DNA from: Ligula intestinalis
Lineage: Eukaryota; Platyhelminthes; Cestoda; Diphyllobothriidea; Diphyllobothriidae
Assembly (NCBI GenBank): GCA_036362985.1
Contig: JAYGXS010000001.1
Coordinates: 18,678,469-18,742,468 of the forward strand
Direction of reading: 5' to 3'
Length of the DNA: 64,000 bases
Part shown: positions 1 to 12,420 of the stretch, piece by piece
Layout: the number at the start of each line of letters is the position of its first letter
How positions within the stretch are numbered: position 1 is the first letter of the stretch
The notes under the pieces: generated by a model
What the model saw: the letters and a program-made list of their open reading frames with translations, nothing else
Told to the model about the DNA's origin: nothing
Database searches by the model: none
Made by a program: the position numbers and the translations under genes

Positions 1-689
1 TGTGTGAACTCTGTTCTTGTGATCTAGACGTGGTCAATCAAATAGGTTAGCTCTTGTTATTCAGAAGATGACGAAGGTCACGGAAAAGAGCTGGACCAGT
101 AAATGCCAAATGAGATTTTTTAAGCGCAAACTGTTTTAACCGCGAGGGCTAATACTTGCTCGTTTAACTATTTCATTGTTGGAGATTAACGTATAACTTA
201 ATCCTTCATGTGGCATCTCAGGGGCACAGCTAAAGACGCATCTAAGCTGATAGTGAATTTAATTAAGCAACCGTTCTTTGATCAAGGTGGAATATACACC
301 CATAATTTTATATTTCTCTATTTAAAGACAAGGCAGACTTGCATGGTTACCTATGGTCCATTATCCGTCATCAACCAAGCATGCCAATAGCCATTTGGTA
401 TACCAGTCCAGTCTTGAAGCCACAATCATAAAACTGGGTGCGTAAAATCCAACCCAACCTCCATGCTGGTTCGCGCCGGAAACTTGCTTTTTCTTGGCTA
501 AAGGGGCTCTGGTAGAGAAGCAAGACCGGGGACCTAGCGCCAATCCCCTTTTCTCCACGAAACATGGAATTGACTTTCGTGAATTTCTATACTTTCATTA
601 ATCACAACTATACGCAACATACGATCTCTGTTACGGCGTCCGATGGAACCGACACGCTTCGTCCTCTTGGCATCACGGGGTGGGTGTTA
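1..689. other. No gene recognised
   Basis: I see no conserved protein motif, RNA gene or clear repeat here. The short open frames on the minus strand at about 361-565 overlap one another in different frames and match nothing I know. The right side leads into the RTE-like element, whose true 5' end I cannot place. Confidence 0.4.
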
Positions 690-2550
690 AATCTGCGAGC
701 AGATGCCGGATTGCGAATTGTAGGCTGGAATGTTCAAGCTGTGAGGGAAGACGGTTCCCAACTGTTAACAGCCAAATCCCTTTCTGAATACCATGTTGGT
801 GTGGCGTGTCTATCTGAGGTCCGCCTACCTTGCACTGGCTACAAACTGCTACAAGTACCAGGAGCTGACTCTGCGTACCATCCCTACCACAGTGGTGTCT
901 CCGACAACTGTAGACTGTATGGTGTCGCTTTAGTTTTGGCCGATGAATTTCGCTCGAGTCTGTTAGATAGGGAGGCTGTCTCACCACGGAGCGCTTGTGT
1001 CCGTTTGAAAAGTGCCCCAAAAGCGTTTTTATCGTCTCGGAATAAACGCCTACTATGGCTGCTGATGACAGCGTAAAAGATGATTTCTATGGCGAACTCC
1101 AGCGAACGGTTGACCGCATCGCAAGAGGCGATCTACTTGTCATTGCCGGTGATTGGAACGCCAGACCAGGTGTGTGTGACACTGGAACCCGTCATGTGCT
1201 AGGCAAAATTGCTGTCGGAGCGCAGTGTGCTAACGCTGAGCGCCTTGTCAACTTCGCGTCCTCGAACCGCCTCCTTGTGTCAAGCACCCGTTTTGAGCAT
1301 CTGCGCCATCACCTTGTCACTTGGTACTCAAATTACGGGCGTTCTCAGGCCCAAATAGATCACATTCTGTCCGAGCACGCTGGTCCACCTCGGTCATGGA
1401 TTGTCGAACCTACCGCGATGCTGATACAGGAAACGCTCATGCATCGGACCATGTCCTACAGCGGGCAACCCTTCGCTTGCGTTTGAGAGCTATTCACAGA
1501 CCCTCCCGATCACAACGGATCGATGTCGCAAAGCTGAAGTCCTCTGCTGGCGATGCCTGCCACTTAGCACTCCAGAACCGTTTCGACTGCCTGTACCCTG
1601 GCGCCCAAGCGGACACAAAGCCCGCGTGGCAGTCCCTGAAGGCCGCGATGTCAGAGCTGGCATACACCCATCTGGGCAAGACCCGGTGGCGACATCGTGA
1701 CTGGATCACTAGACCCACGCTTGAGTTAGCTGAGGAGGCTGGCCAAGCCAGACTCACTGGCTCCCCCACTTACAGAGAGCTGCGGCGCCAAACGACAAGG
1801 ACCATCCGAGCCGATAGGAACGCCTACTGGAGTGACTTTACCACGGAAACGGAGCGAGCAGCTACCAGAGGTGATACCCACAAGCTCTACCGACTCTTAA
1901 AGCAGGCCAGCAGAGGTTCGTGGAACACCACCGAGACTTAACTGGATCGCAAAGGTGCTGTCATCACTGAGATCAATGACCGGTTAGAGAGATGGCGCGA
2001 GCAGTTCTGTGACCACCTTAACCATGATCCCCCTGTGATGTCTGACATGTGGCCCAATACGGATGATCCTCACCATCTATGTAAGTGCAACACAGAGCCA
2101 CCCACTGTAGAGGAAGTTGTCTCCATTCTCCTGAGGCTAAGCAACAACAAGGCACCTGGTGAGGATGACATCCCGCCGGAGCTCTTCAAATGTACACTTG
2201 AGGTTATTGGGCCTTATCTACAAAAAATATTTGCCAAGATATAGGACAGCGAAGTTGTGCATTCTGACTTGAGAAAAGCAGTGATCATCCCCTTGTTTAT
2301 AAAGGCGACAGACGAGCGGGTAGCAAATGCAGAGGCATTAGCCTTATCGATTTAGCGGCAAACCCATTCGTGTCTCTTCTTCTCAAACTTTTCCAAACTG
2401 CGAGAGACCAGCGCACCCACCCATACCAGATTGGATTTTGGTCAGGTCGTGGCTGCAACGACCAGATCTCCAATCTCCGCCGTGTGCTGGAACTGAGATG
2501 GAGTCACCAACAACCCACTGTCCTATGCTTCATCGACTTTGCTGCCTGGT
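690..2550 (+). pseudogene. RTE-like endonuclease and N-terminal half of reverse transcriptase (broken)
   Basis: An apurinic-type endonuclease is visible from about 705 (VGWNVQAV, then LSEVRLP) and continues in another frame at 1055-1390 with the catalytic-type block VIAGDWNARPG at about 1139-1171. A frameshift near 1370-1390 moves reading to the frame containing the SDHVLQRATLRLRL block (about 1445-1490). After a stop at about 1939 the reverse-transcriptase fingers follow, with NNKAPGEDDIPPE at about 2143-2181, then QIGFWSGRGCNDQI and CFIDFAA up to the PLE junction. The reaction would be target-primed reverse transcription, but at least three frame changes and stops rule out function. The last piece reads without a stop straight into PLE sequence, giving an accidental fused frame (2370-2969). 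Confidence 0.8.
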
Positions 2551-5135
2551 GTATGGACCAGGGTGAATATCCGAGGCAGTACTGGAAAACTTTACGAAAA
2601 AATCATATCGCTGTTTCGTCGGCATCGCTAAAAAGGCATGCTGAGAGTTACCTTGAGACGATTAACGCGGGAATATTGGAACTCCAGCGGAACCTGGCTC
2701 AGAGGGCAGCGTTCCTCGACCGTCTTGAAACTCTCGAGAGGGTGGCGTTTGAAGAATATATGCAAACAATAAGGAACAAAAGAATCAAAGCCAGGTGGAA
2801 CAAACTCCTTCGAAGTGTCCAACCAGTTAAAGCGCCGACAACCCTCCCAAGCAATCCAGAGCGGTACGTGTATAACTATTCTTCAATGCATGTTGACAAA
2901 ACTCTCTTAGAGGTACTTTATCTAGGCCCTAAGTTCTGCATGGCGGGAAAAAAGGCTGAGGCAACTTGAGTTAGAAACCGCATTTGAGAGCCTCTTAAGC
3001 CAGACTGCTGACCTAAAATTTACCAAGCCTAGCGAAGTTGACTATCTCAAGTCGACGCTGGTGAACTGCTGCCAGCAGTATTTGAGAAAGGTCCCAACGA
3101 ACAAAGGCCCCTTAACAAAGAGAACACCGAAGAAACGAAGACATCGTGCTGACAAGACCAGGCAAAGGGTCCGGAATAGTACTGATGAATAAGAATGATT
3201 ATGTTACGAAACTAGAAGCCATCCTGGCAGATCGTACGAACTTTACAAAATCAGAGAAGGATAAGGATCGTACGGAGGCCGTCAAGGGTCAGTCAACTGC
3301 AATTCTCAAAGACCTTTACAAGGAAGGTTTCTTGTCTGACAAAGAGCTTGAAAGACTGAGGCCTGTAGGCACGACAGTACCCAGAATGTATGGCCTGGCG
3401 AAAATCCACAAACAGGGGTTACCCTTGCGTCCTATCCTGGATATGAGGAACTCCCCTTATCACGCCATTGCCAAATGGCTGGTAGAAAAGCTGAAACCAC
3501 TTGGCAGTGACCTATTTCCTCGAAGTTTGAAAGACACGTTTGAGTTTGTTGAGGCTATAAAGGATATGAATGTTGGAGAAAGTAAGATGCTGTCATTGGA
3601 TGTATCGTCACTTTTTACCAACGTACCCGTGGTGGAAACCATTGACTACCTCTGTGACGTGATTAGGGACACGAACTACCGGATAGGTATACCCGTAAAA
3701 ACCCTGAAAGAACTTCTTACGAGATGTACGCAAAATGTGCAATTTCTCTTCAATGGTCGATTTTACAGATAGATAGATGGTGTGGCAATGGGATCACCAC
3801 TTGGCCCGTTTCTCGCAAATGTCTTTATGGGCAAGATCGAGAAAACGTGTCTAAGGGACACTATCAATGACCTTGCGTTTAACGGTCGATATGTTGATGA
3901 CATCTTCTGTTTTACCGACTATAACGTGGAAACTGACGCTCTGGTCGCGAAGTTTAACAACGCGCACCCATCTCTCAAATTTACTGCAGAGACAGAGGAA
4001 AATGATTAAATTTCGTTTCTTGATGTTCTTCTGCGAATGCAAGATGATGGATCGATCCTGCATAGAGTCTTTTGAAAAAAAACCTGGACGGGACAATACA
4101 CCAACTTTCACAGTTTTGTCCCCCTAAATATAAAACGAAATCTAGTCCAGGGACTAGCAGCTAGAGTACGAAAGACCTGTTCTCCCGAAACTGTGGAAGC
4201 AGAGCTCCAACAGCTGCAGCAAATACTTATCGAAAATGGATACCCAGAGAGGTTCATCCTCAGGAATATTGGCGAGCGAGCCAAAAAGCCTGATAACTTA
4301 ACAGCAGAAAAGAAAGACGTTTTCATAAGACTGCCTTTCTCGGGCGATGCAGCAAGCGAGCTGGTCAGACGGCGTCTAAGAACCGCAATCGCTAGCGCTT
4401 TCCCCGCGGCGAACTTACGGGTGTTCTTCACGAACTATCCCCTCCTACGATTAGGAGGAAAAGACCGACTCCCGTTGAAGGCCACATCTATGTGTATTTA
4501 CTCTTTCACATGCTCCTGTGGAGCAAGACACATAGGCCGAACAACGAGGCGCCTGGAAAAGAAGGTACGTGAGTATATACCGGCCTGGTTAAGTAAAGGT
4601 GAAACTAGATCGATTTCGAGTTCTATGCTCGCACATCTCGTCGATGCGAATCATCGAGTCGATACTAACAAAGCCTTTCGGGTTTTCGAACGGACACCAG
4701 CCAACTTTTCCAAGGGCCTACGCCAAAGGGTGCTTGCAACAGCCGAAGCAGTAGCTATACGGCTAGAGAATCCGGTGCTGTGTTGTCAGGAGAAACTGAC
4801 AGAAGCCCTTTCACTTCCGTGGCCGACCCCGACGCCAGGTGACGATCGCACTTTGCCCCCACGCCCCAGTGACAGTCGTTCGCTGTGCACAAATAGCAGC
4901 AATTATCCCCCCATGCATCTGCCCTCTGATCAACCCCACAACCTAACCCAATTACCCCCCCCCCCTACCCCACCACTTCTCCCCTCCCCGGACGCACAAA
5001 CCTCTAAACGCCGACCTCGCCATGCGGGCGACGCATAAACGATGAATTGTAATTAGACTACACTATTTAACCCTGTACATCTGTATAGTTTTGATTACCT
5101 TGCAAATGTTCTGGTCTGACGATGATTTGCTGAAA
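2551..5135 (+). mobile_element. Penelope-like element inserted in the RTE reverse transcriptase
   Basis: The insertion starts just after the CFIDFAA block of the RTE element and ends just before its DFSVFDYVDR block, in the same orientation as its host. It holds the PLE-specific order: basic N-terminal region, reverse transcriptase, then a C-terminal GIY-YIG endonuclease, followed by a C-rich stretch and a short 3' tail. A degenerate gactt near both junctions may be a remnant of a target duplication, but this is weak. No complete 5' long terminal structure is present, so it is probably 5'-truncated. The tail at about 5116-5135 holds ctgacga followed by gaaaac, resembling the hammerhead-like core in other PLE ends of this window. 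Confidence 0.85.
2560..5038 (+). pseudogene. PLE reverse transcriptase with GIY-YIG endonuclease (broken)
   Basis: The N-terminal part (about 2560-2960) is a charged, probably helical region (FEEYMQTIRNKRIKARW). After a frame change near 2950 the reverse transcriptase runs from about 3146: RPGKGSGIVLMNKNDY sits where PLEs usually have a DKG motif, then MYGLAKIHKQGLPLRPI, then SLDVSSLFTNVP (motif A). A TAG stop at 3770-3772 interrupts YR/IDGVAMGSPLGP (motif B). Motif C is YVDD at 3890-3901. A further frame break occurs near 4008-4120, after which 4193-5038 carries the endonuclease: CSCGARHIGRTTRRL, with HIG where YIG is usual, then REYIPAWL (about 4484-4615). The C-terminus from about 4840 is proline-rich with a C run at 4955-4965. 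Not functional. Confidence 0.85.
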
Positions 5136-6300
5136 ACATATGTTTGCCAATCTTGACTTCTCAGTATTTGATTATGTTGATCGCAGTTCGCTGTGGAACA
5201 TAATGAGGACGGACGGCCTACCACCTAAGCTTCTCAATCTCATGCAGGCATACTATCGTGGCACTTCCACACGGGTGAGGACGCAGAACGGTGACACGGA
5301 AGCCTTAAGCGTTAGGAAGGGCGTCCGCCTAGGCTGTGCCCTTTCACCAACCCTGTTCACCTATGCGGTGGACTGGATCATGACCATAGCACTGGATGAC
5401 TTCCCGGGAGTGCAGTTTGATCGCTCGAAATGGGTGACTGACTTGGCGTATGCTGATGACGTCGTCCTCATTGGCGACAACTGTATTGGAGTTCAGCAGG
5501 CGTTGGACAAGGACAATGAGCGTGCTCGATCCATCGGATTACACCTAAACGCCACTTAGACCCAATTCATGCTCTCCTGTGTGCCCCCTGCATCGGTCAC
5601 TCCTATTGTTCTCGACGGTGCTCCTCTCGAAGTGGTCAAATCGTTTAGATACTTGGGGTCTTTGGTCACGGAAACGGGTCAAGGTGTCGACGATGTTGTA
5701 TCTCGCGTCAACCATGCCCGATCTGCCTTCTACAGTCTGTGCGCTCCTCTATGGAATAGAAGGCAAATATCACTACGCACAAAGTGGCGTGTTTACCAAG
5801 CAGTGGTTCGATCTATCCTGCTCTATGGCGGAGACATGGCCTATGCGCATTGAGGACATGAGGCGTCTTGAAGTGTTCGACAATGACTGCATACGCCGCA
5901 TCCTTCGTCACCGACGCGTCGACCGAATTCGCTGCTCCGATCTCCGCCGACGCTGTAACCTGGACGCTCTCCCTCCACTCCTGCTTCAGAGACCACTTCG
6001 GTGGTTCGGGCATGCGTCCCGGCGTGATGATGGTGAGCTAATTCATGACCTGCTTGTGGCGATGCCTCCCTCCACCTTGCACAAACGTCGCGGCGGGCAG
6101 CTAAAAACTTGCACAGCAACGGTCAAGAAGGATTTGTCGTCCATTTTCGGCCCGTGCGTCTACGGCCTATGCCGGTAGAACCGTAAATGGATGGCGCTCT
6201 CGTGTGAACAGCGCAAGACCGACGCTCCTGGACAGTTGGGATTCGTGATACAGTCAACGTCAAAACTGATGCCGGCTCAACCCACCCGAGGTGAATGCCG
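5136..6300 (+). pseudogene. RTE-like reverse transcriptase, C-terminal half (broken)
   Basis: Reading resumes with FDYVDRSSLW, then RKGVRLGCALSPTLFTYAVD and the catalytic motif C YADD at 5449-5460. A stop at about 5557 and a frameshift near 5830 break it. The downstream frame (5579-6178) holds the conserved C-terminal region: a DMRRLEVFDNDCIRRIL block, PLRWFGHASRRDD and KRRGGQLKTC, typical of RTE-type elements. It ends in a short repetitive tail at about 6305. Together with 690-2550 it makes one ancestral polyprotein. Confidence 0.8.
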
Positions 6301-6304
6301 TTAC

Positions 6305-6530
6305 AAGAACAAGTAAGTAACGCTCTAACAATTGAGCCACTGGATCCTTGCACTGACACTTTGGACTGGGGATCTTGAAAGTGTTGGAGGAACATTCACT
6401 ACTCAGTTCCTGGACACATTTTGTCCGGTTCTGCCTCACTCTCCTTCTGTGTCTGATGACTGGGTATGAGAATGAATCTAAAGTCAGAACGGAACAAGTG
6501 ACTCGCGTAACCGATCGGCGAACCTTCATC
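6305..6530 (-). repeat. Possible tRNA-derived SINE remnant
   Basis: On the minus strand the stretch near 6340-6312 reads tggctcaattgttagagcg, a good match to a tRNA box A promoter. A convincing box B is not present because the sequence downstream on that strand runs into the tail of the RTE element. It resembles the box A parts of the SINEs at 53.5 and 54.6 kb. Confidence 0.35.
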
Positions 6531-7229
6531 CACTTATACGAATGGCTAATGTAGACGATTTTGAAAAAATATCTCAGTTTATGAAATAGGTCTTGATTAA
6601 CTCTTAAACGTATTCTGCGTTAGTGTCTTGTCCTTTTTCCTTGCACTGCGTGGGATCTGCGTTGGCTTCAGTCTACTGGCCATAACTAAGGATTAAACTC
6701 TATATGTTTAGCAAAACCTTCAACTTAACACATTTCTTAAAAGAGTTTTTAACATCTCTTTTTATGCTGTTGCCTGTTTGTGTCATAATTTTAAATTGGC
6801 CCAAACATGTCAACTCATTGCAGAAAAAAATGAACGTCAACCAAATATATCGCGAATGAATAATTGTAAGATACAATAAAATTTTTACTTCAACTGCTGA
6901 TTTCCGTAAAAATGAAGGATACATCTGCTAAAAATCAAAGAACACACATTTTCATCTTATGACTGATACTTTCAAAATCAAGCCTAGGTTTCTCGCTTTT
7001 TCCTAGCATATACTGATACAACTGTTCTTTATGAATACATGCATAGCCATCCAGTTGACTGCCTACATTCGCAAGGTGGCTAAAAAATTCCACATCATAA
7101 AAACAGGTGTGATTTCTGTGCGCTACATAAGTCAATTTGCGAAAAAATGGGAAATTTGCAGTTATTTTACTAATTTGACGCGCCCTAAGCAAGCAGATCT
7201 TTGCTCGTAAGTTGATATCACGACCCACT
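6531..7229. other. No gene recognised
   Basis: AT-rich sequence without coding signal. The minus-strand open frames at 6700-6924 and 6935-7228 have no recognisable motif and no neighbours that support them. Confidence 0.4.
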
Positions 7230-8590
7230 TTAGTGTCTCATAGAGGTTGCGCTTAACAATGATGATTTGTAGATGAGGAGTTGTTGGCGCAGGTATGCCT
7301 TCTAGATGCCACAGACCAGACATTACTGTACATTGTGGTGCCAATATCGTACTCATTTCTATCCATCTTTTGAGCAGGACAATCAAATAAGGCAAACCTT
7401 TCTTATTAATTCGACTGATTTTAGTGTTGATCGTGATTTTTAAACACATCTGACAGTTGGACAAAACAAAAAGTTTTTTTAAATTAAGTATGATTGGGGT
7501 CTGATTTGTCAAAATCCATATCTGTGCATGAGGCGAAGTGTTGTTTTTATTTTACTTTACCGGGCTGGATCCCGCGTTTTATACCAAAATTCCAGTTAGA
7601 TTACTAGAAATGCCCACTGATATTAGTTTCGTAAAGTAGGCCACAGGACCTGAAACCAGTGATTGAGGCTATTAAAAGTCAAAAAAAAATTTGAAATGAA
7701 ATTAGGAATTGAGACGAAAACGTACCTGGAATCGTTGTAATGCTTATCTCTCCACCTATTCGGCAACTAATTCTCACACAACATAATACAAATTAAGAGT
7801 TCATAACGTTAAATCTATCAGCAATTCCACCCACTGACCCCGATAGTGTTGCCCACTTTACAGAATAACTGCCGCAAAAAGGGGCACTTCCAACATATTT
7901 GCATGACTTTTCGAAAACGAAACTTCGTCTCGTCTAATTCTTCCACAAATTCTGCCATAGCATTGGCTGATCCTGATCGTCTTTTAAACCTAGTGGTTGC
8001 AAAACAGATCAATGGCACTAATTTCCAAGCCTTAATTAAGCATATTTATTTCAGAGTTGGCTCCAACCAGTAGTGCTTAGAAATAATTGGAGATTTCATC
8101 GTTCTGGTAGTAAACCATCCACGCACGTTTCCGTTCTAGCCAGTGCCATGTAAGGATGTATTCTCGACTCGAGTAAATCTAAACCTGCATTTTAATAAGG
8201 GTTCAACCTATCGCACTTGTCAGACGTATGCGTAATTATTCCATTCAGCTATGGCTTTCTTCGGTAGCGCCAAAACATTAGATTCGCCGAATTCTGTGTC
8301 AGCGCGTGAGACAGTATATTTTCTAAGATTGATTCACTGCCTGGATCTTGCATACATTCGAATTGCCAGTAAGATAGACAGTGAGCTTGACCGACTAAAC
8401 TAGTCCACTTGCCTCAGAGTTTTCCACAGGTCTCGAAATGTAGGCCACACGTTATAAAATCGGTGACTGTGTCTACTCAAAATGTGACCGAAATTCTCTT
8501 AACTATTTACTGAAGTGGGAACGAAATATTTTTTCATTCCTTAACCTAATATTCAGATAGTTCTAGAAGCACGGAATGCCAACCTCTGAG
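7230..8590 (+). repeat. Old dispersed repeat, family A (copy 1)
   Basis: Blocks of this stretch match the 10490-11070 stretch in the same order: gcaggtatgccttctag against gcaggtaggccttctac, then gttgatcgtgattttt against gttgatcgtggtttttt, ttggaca, gtgcatgaggc against gttcatgaggc, and tgtaggccacacg against tgcaggccacatg. The match resumes near 8400-8590 after an unmatched stretch of about 700 nt, which may be a later insertion. No coding motif; element type unknown. Confidence 0.5.
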
Positions 8591-10489
8591 TTCACTTCCT
8601 TTTAAATGCTTGCAAAACTGCCCTTCGAAAATATTACCTTCTGATTTATTATTAATTTTCCGTCCATTTCAAATATTCCTCCTAAAAGCACTCATCAAAC
8701 AATATCGTTCTCGCAATTTTAAGGCGGATTCCGTTACCTCTAATAACTTTAATGCTGAGAGGTTGATAATTGATCATACAAGTGTATATGACTGACCAGT
8801 TTCCATTTATGTTGTATTTACTCTCACTATTTTTAAATGTTTCTTATGAAATATAAAACCCCGTTCACATCTCTTAGAAAAGACTATGATCTCTAAAAGA
8901 TAAGCTCTTAATTCCACATAGAACGGTTTGACATGATGGTCGCGTAACATATTAAGCTTGAGGTGTTTAGCTTATAAAAAAATAGAATCAAAATTATGAT
9001 CGAGTTAATTTCAAAAGTCAAAACACTTCTTCGGTTATTCAAAAGCGTCGAAGTTTCTTGTGATGGACCATAGCCTACCTTTTCGATTTGTTCGGCGGCT
9101 TCCGTTTGTGCGGACATATTTCGCTTGTTTCCATATGTAAAAAAGGACTTTAAGCTAAATGCCACATATTCTCGTCTACGAATTTAAATTGGTCAGGACA
9201 TATTCGAAAAGAGATTTTCGTTCTTTGGGTGATATAAATTGTGCATTTCTTATGCACTTGGCCAGCCCAAGTCCCAATGGGAGCCAGTGAACTTCACAAA
9301 AAGGGAATGGATGTTTATTATAGCCAGACGATAAACAAATATATTCTACTAGACGCCTATCCGTCCCCTAGCAGAGACATTGTGCGTACTACAACACATA
9401 TGGCAGTGTTGATCTCAAGAGAATTTATCACCAGATACCTATCTGGTTAGGTGAAAGCTCGTACATTGTAATCGAAAGCTCTCTACGTTTTTTCGATTTT
9501 GTTGAATGCTTTTTGGAATCACCACTTAGATTTCGTGGTTCCAACAAACTATTGATGATATAATTAACACCAAACACCTCAAGCGTAATTCAATCTAGAT
9601 AGACAACATCAAAATATATGGAGAGCACCTCACAGAGCATGATCCAAACCAAGGAAGATTCCTCGTTATTGCTGGAAAATACGGAATAAGAGTGAATGAA
9701 TCGAAAGGTGTCATCACTTCTTATTGGTTATAAAGTGTCCAAACGTAACAGCGGACCGGATAGGGATTATTTTCAACACTCGTGTGAAATGTTTGTCCAC
9801 ATCAGCGAAAGCTACAGAAACGAGCCAGGAGATTCATCACGTATCCACGTTCTCAGATAAAAAAAATTAGATCATGCATGGCGAAATTTTCCCCTCCTCC
9901 CGTCAGAAGTACTAAAACATTTGAGGCAATTAGGAAGGATTTTGTGAAAGCCACGATCGCTACCGTTCAGTACGGTAACCACACTGATTGTCGAGACTGA
10001 TGCGTCAGATGTAACAATTGCTGGCACACCAAGTGAGTATGGCCGACCACAAGCGTGCTTTTCGCGATGAACTAAATATATACTTCGCTGCTTAAATTTG
10101 TGCAAACGCGCTTTGCGCTGACAGGATTCTATCGTTTAAGCTTCCTTTTGATTATTAAACCGTTGTGGAATGTTTGTTATTTGGTTTATTTATTGTTTTA
10201 AAAAAGGCTGTCGACTAGTATTCTGCACGGTTTCATCTACATCTTAGTAACTTAACTGAATAAGGGAAACTCAAATATCGTGGTGCACGAAATGCAACCT
10301 AAAAGCCAATTTCAAAGCCTCAGCGATTTCATTTTTTGGCGATAAGTGGCTTTATTAAGGAGGCCTTTACTGTACTACTAATAGTAGGAAAGTCACAATA
10401 AACATTGTCCATGGACTGACTTTTCGCGATTACCTCTTGGTTTTGCTGACAGCGCGATTTTCTCCTTTTTGCCGCGCTTGCCGCTGATG
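8591..10489. other. No gene recognised
   Basis: No conserved protein, RNA gene or clear repeat stands out. The small frames at 9241-9450 and 9872-10105 lack any recognisable motif. Confidence 0.4.
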
Positions 10490-11070
10490 TTTAGTTGATG
10501 TGGTGTCGTGGGTGCAGGTAGGCCTTCTACGCCCTGCAGACCAGACTTTGTCCATATTGAGCATCACAACAAAACTTTTTTCTTCATTTTCGCTACAGGT
10601 ATAAGAAAACTTGACAGGTTGACCTTAGTGACTTCACTGACCTCGTAGTTGATCGTGGTTTTTTAAATACATTTGTCATTTGGACAGTAGAAAGGGTGTC
10701 TTTAAATTCAGGATTATTAAGGTCGGCTTTGTCAGCTTTTGTGTCGGTTCATGAGGCAACATATGCTTCTCATTTTGACTCAACAGACTGGGTACCACTT
10801 TCATTTTAAAATTTCACTTCGATAACAAGTTAATTCGACTGACTAACCATAAGCCGGCCGCTGCACGGTTTTCTGGAGCATTCGTAATGCAGGCCACATG
10901 CTGTACGGTCCCTGACTGACCCTATTTAAATGTAATCGAATTTGTGGAGGGAAATTTTTTATAAAATTTAGGAATGAGTGCAATACTTCAGATCCATGAG
11001 TTTAATCTTGGAGTAAATGTAGCACAACAGCATATCAACCTCTGAATGTATTTGTGCCTTCTCACTGGAA
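10490..11070 (+). repeat. Old dispersed repeat, family A (copy 2)
   Basis: Second copy of the repeat at 7230-8590, collinear with it and without the roughly 700-nt middle stretch. Similarity is patchy, so the family is old. It ends near the shared text caacctctga (about 11036 here, 8580 in copy 1). Confidence 0.5.
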
Positions 11071-11614
11071 GCAAACGATTTTACGTTTGACTGAAGGTTA
11101 TACTGAATGCTTGTTTTAAGTTAGTGTGACGAGAGTGAATGTGTAATTTGTGCGTTGGTTTTCTGCCCTTTTCTTCGTTTGTATAGAGCAAAGGCAAATA
11201 AAACCATATTTTATTTCAAAATGCATTCAAAGTCCTTTTTGATGAACTGTGGACTGACATTTTGAAATCGATTTTTACTGAGAAGAGATGACTTAGGTTG
11301 GGCTGTGCTATTGATTTTTTAGCGTCTGAAACCTAATGTGGCTGCAAGGATTATGATTTTTACAGGATTCTCGTCTCCATCGGTTGCGAAGGCTCCGTGG
11401 GTCAAAATATACCATTAAAAGGTTTGCAGATTTCGTCCAATTTAGAGTGCTGTTATAAAATTAATGATACATTTTACATTTCTAAAATAGTGTTTTGCTT
11501 TTGACTGTCAAATTAAATTGTGCCCTTTTAATAAATAAACTCAAAGAATGCTGCATATTGATTTCTGGGAGTCTCTTATCTTTTGTTCATTAACCTAAGT
11601 ATAATGTGATTTAT
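11071..11614. other. No gene recognised
   Basis: AT-rich spacer with no motif I can name. Confidence 0.35.
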
Positions 11615-12420
11615 CAATAAACGTTATTGCCAAGACAAGCGAACAGGCGAGTCCCAATAAGTAATTGCGAAGAAGACGACTCGACCGCTGGGCCAGTACT
11701 TTTATTCGCCTGACGTTTCGCTATCCTTCGCTGATTCGTAATCAGACACATAGTCAAAGACCAGCAGCAGAAACGGGTAATAGAGGCACAGGGGGTTTTC
11801 AATATTTATAGGACATAGTCGTTGCTGCAAACATTCAGAGAAATTCAGCGTTAATTGCCTTCTTGTGTGTGGATAATTTGTTGGACGGCATGCCCGCTCT
11901 GAGTTGTTGAAATTTCATCATACGTGGCGGACTGGGGCGTGATTATTGCTCGGCCGTCTGGCCCTGTGATGTTTGCGTACGCCTGTCCGAACCCCAAGTG
12001 GCAAGTTGCTTTGGTCAAATTGAGTCACTGCACCGAATAACGATTGAGCCAATCATTGCAATTGTTTGTGGATAAGGGGCCCGTGAACCATGACTAAATT
12101 AATTATCGGCTCACCCGACAGTCGCTGCTTGCGAGAATTTCAGCCTCATTAGATTTTAACGTGTGGTCGGGTCTCATCGAATGAGCCGCAACATGAGAAT
12201 TGATTCATTTTGGCGCAATGCTGCCACATGTTCGGGAACTCGCGTCTTGAGAAGTCTGCCAGTTTTTCCGACATAGTTGCTTTGCACGCAATTGCATCAT
12301 ATCTTGAGTCGTAAGCACTTGAGTGCATCCTTAACCTACCAGGTTCACGTTTGGCATAGCCAATACGCACCTGAGTGCACACACATTTCCGCACCCTGTG
12401 TTTGCATCCCACTTTTCGCA
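11615..12420 (-). mobile_element. 3' fragment of a Penelope-like element
   Basis: Read on the minus strand, the left end (about 11630-11770) is the PLE 3' terminal motif seen many times in this window (tctgattacgaatcagcgaaggatagcgaaacgtcaggc, shown here only by its landmarks ctgat and gaaacgtcagg). The right part encodes the GIY-YIG tail in broken frames, for example MSEKLADFSRREFPNMWQ at about 12280-12225, which corresponds to the region after the active-site helix. It is truncated at its 5' end (right side). Confidence 0.7.

Larger units (their letters stand above)
690..6300 (+). mobile_element. RTE-like non-LTR retrotransposon, split by a PLE insertion
   Basis: The two halves of one non-LTR element lie either side of a Penelope-like insertion: endonuclease plus the first half of the reverse transcriptase at about 690-2550, then the reverse-transcriptase palm and C-terminal region at about 5136-6300. 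The reading resumes at the equivalent point (left side ends in CFIDFAA, right side resumes with FDYVDRSSLW). The 3' end carries the short tail caagaacaagtaagtaa, like the caagtacaagta tails of the fragments at 15.1 and 21.6 kb. Frameshifts and stops in both halves show it is dead. RTE is my best clade call from the endonuclease and the C-terminal RWFGHASRR motif; a related clade is possible. Confidence 0.8.
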
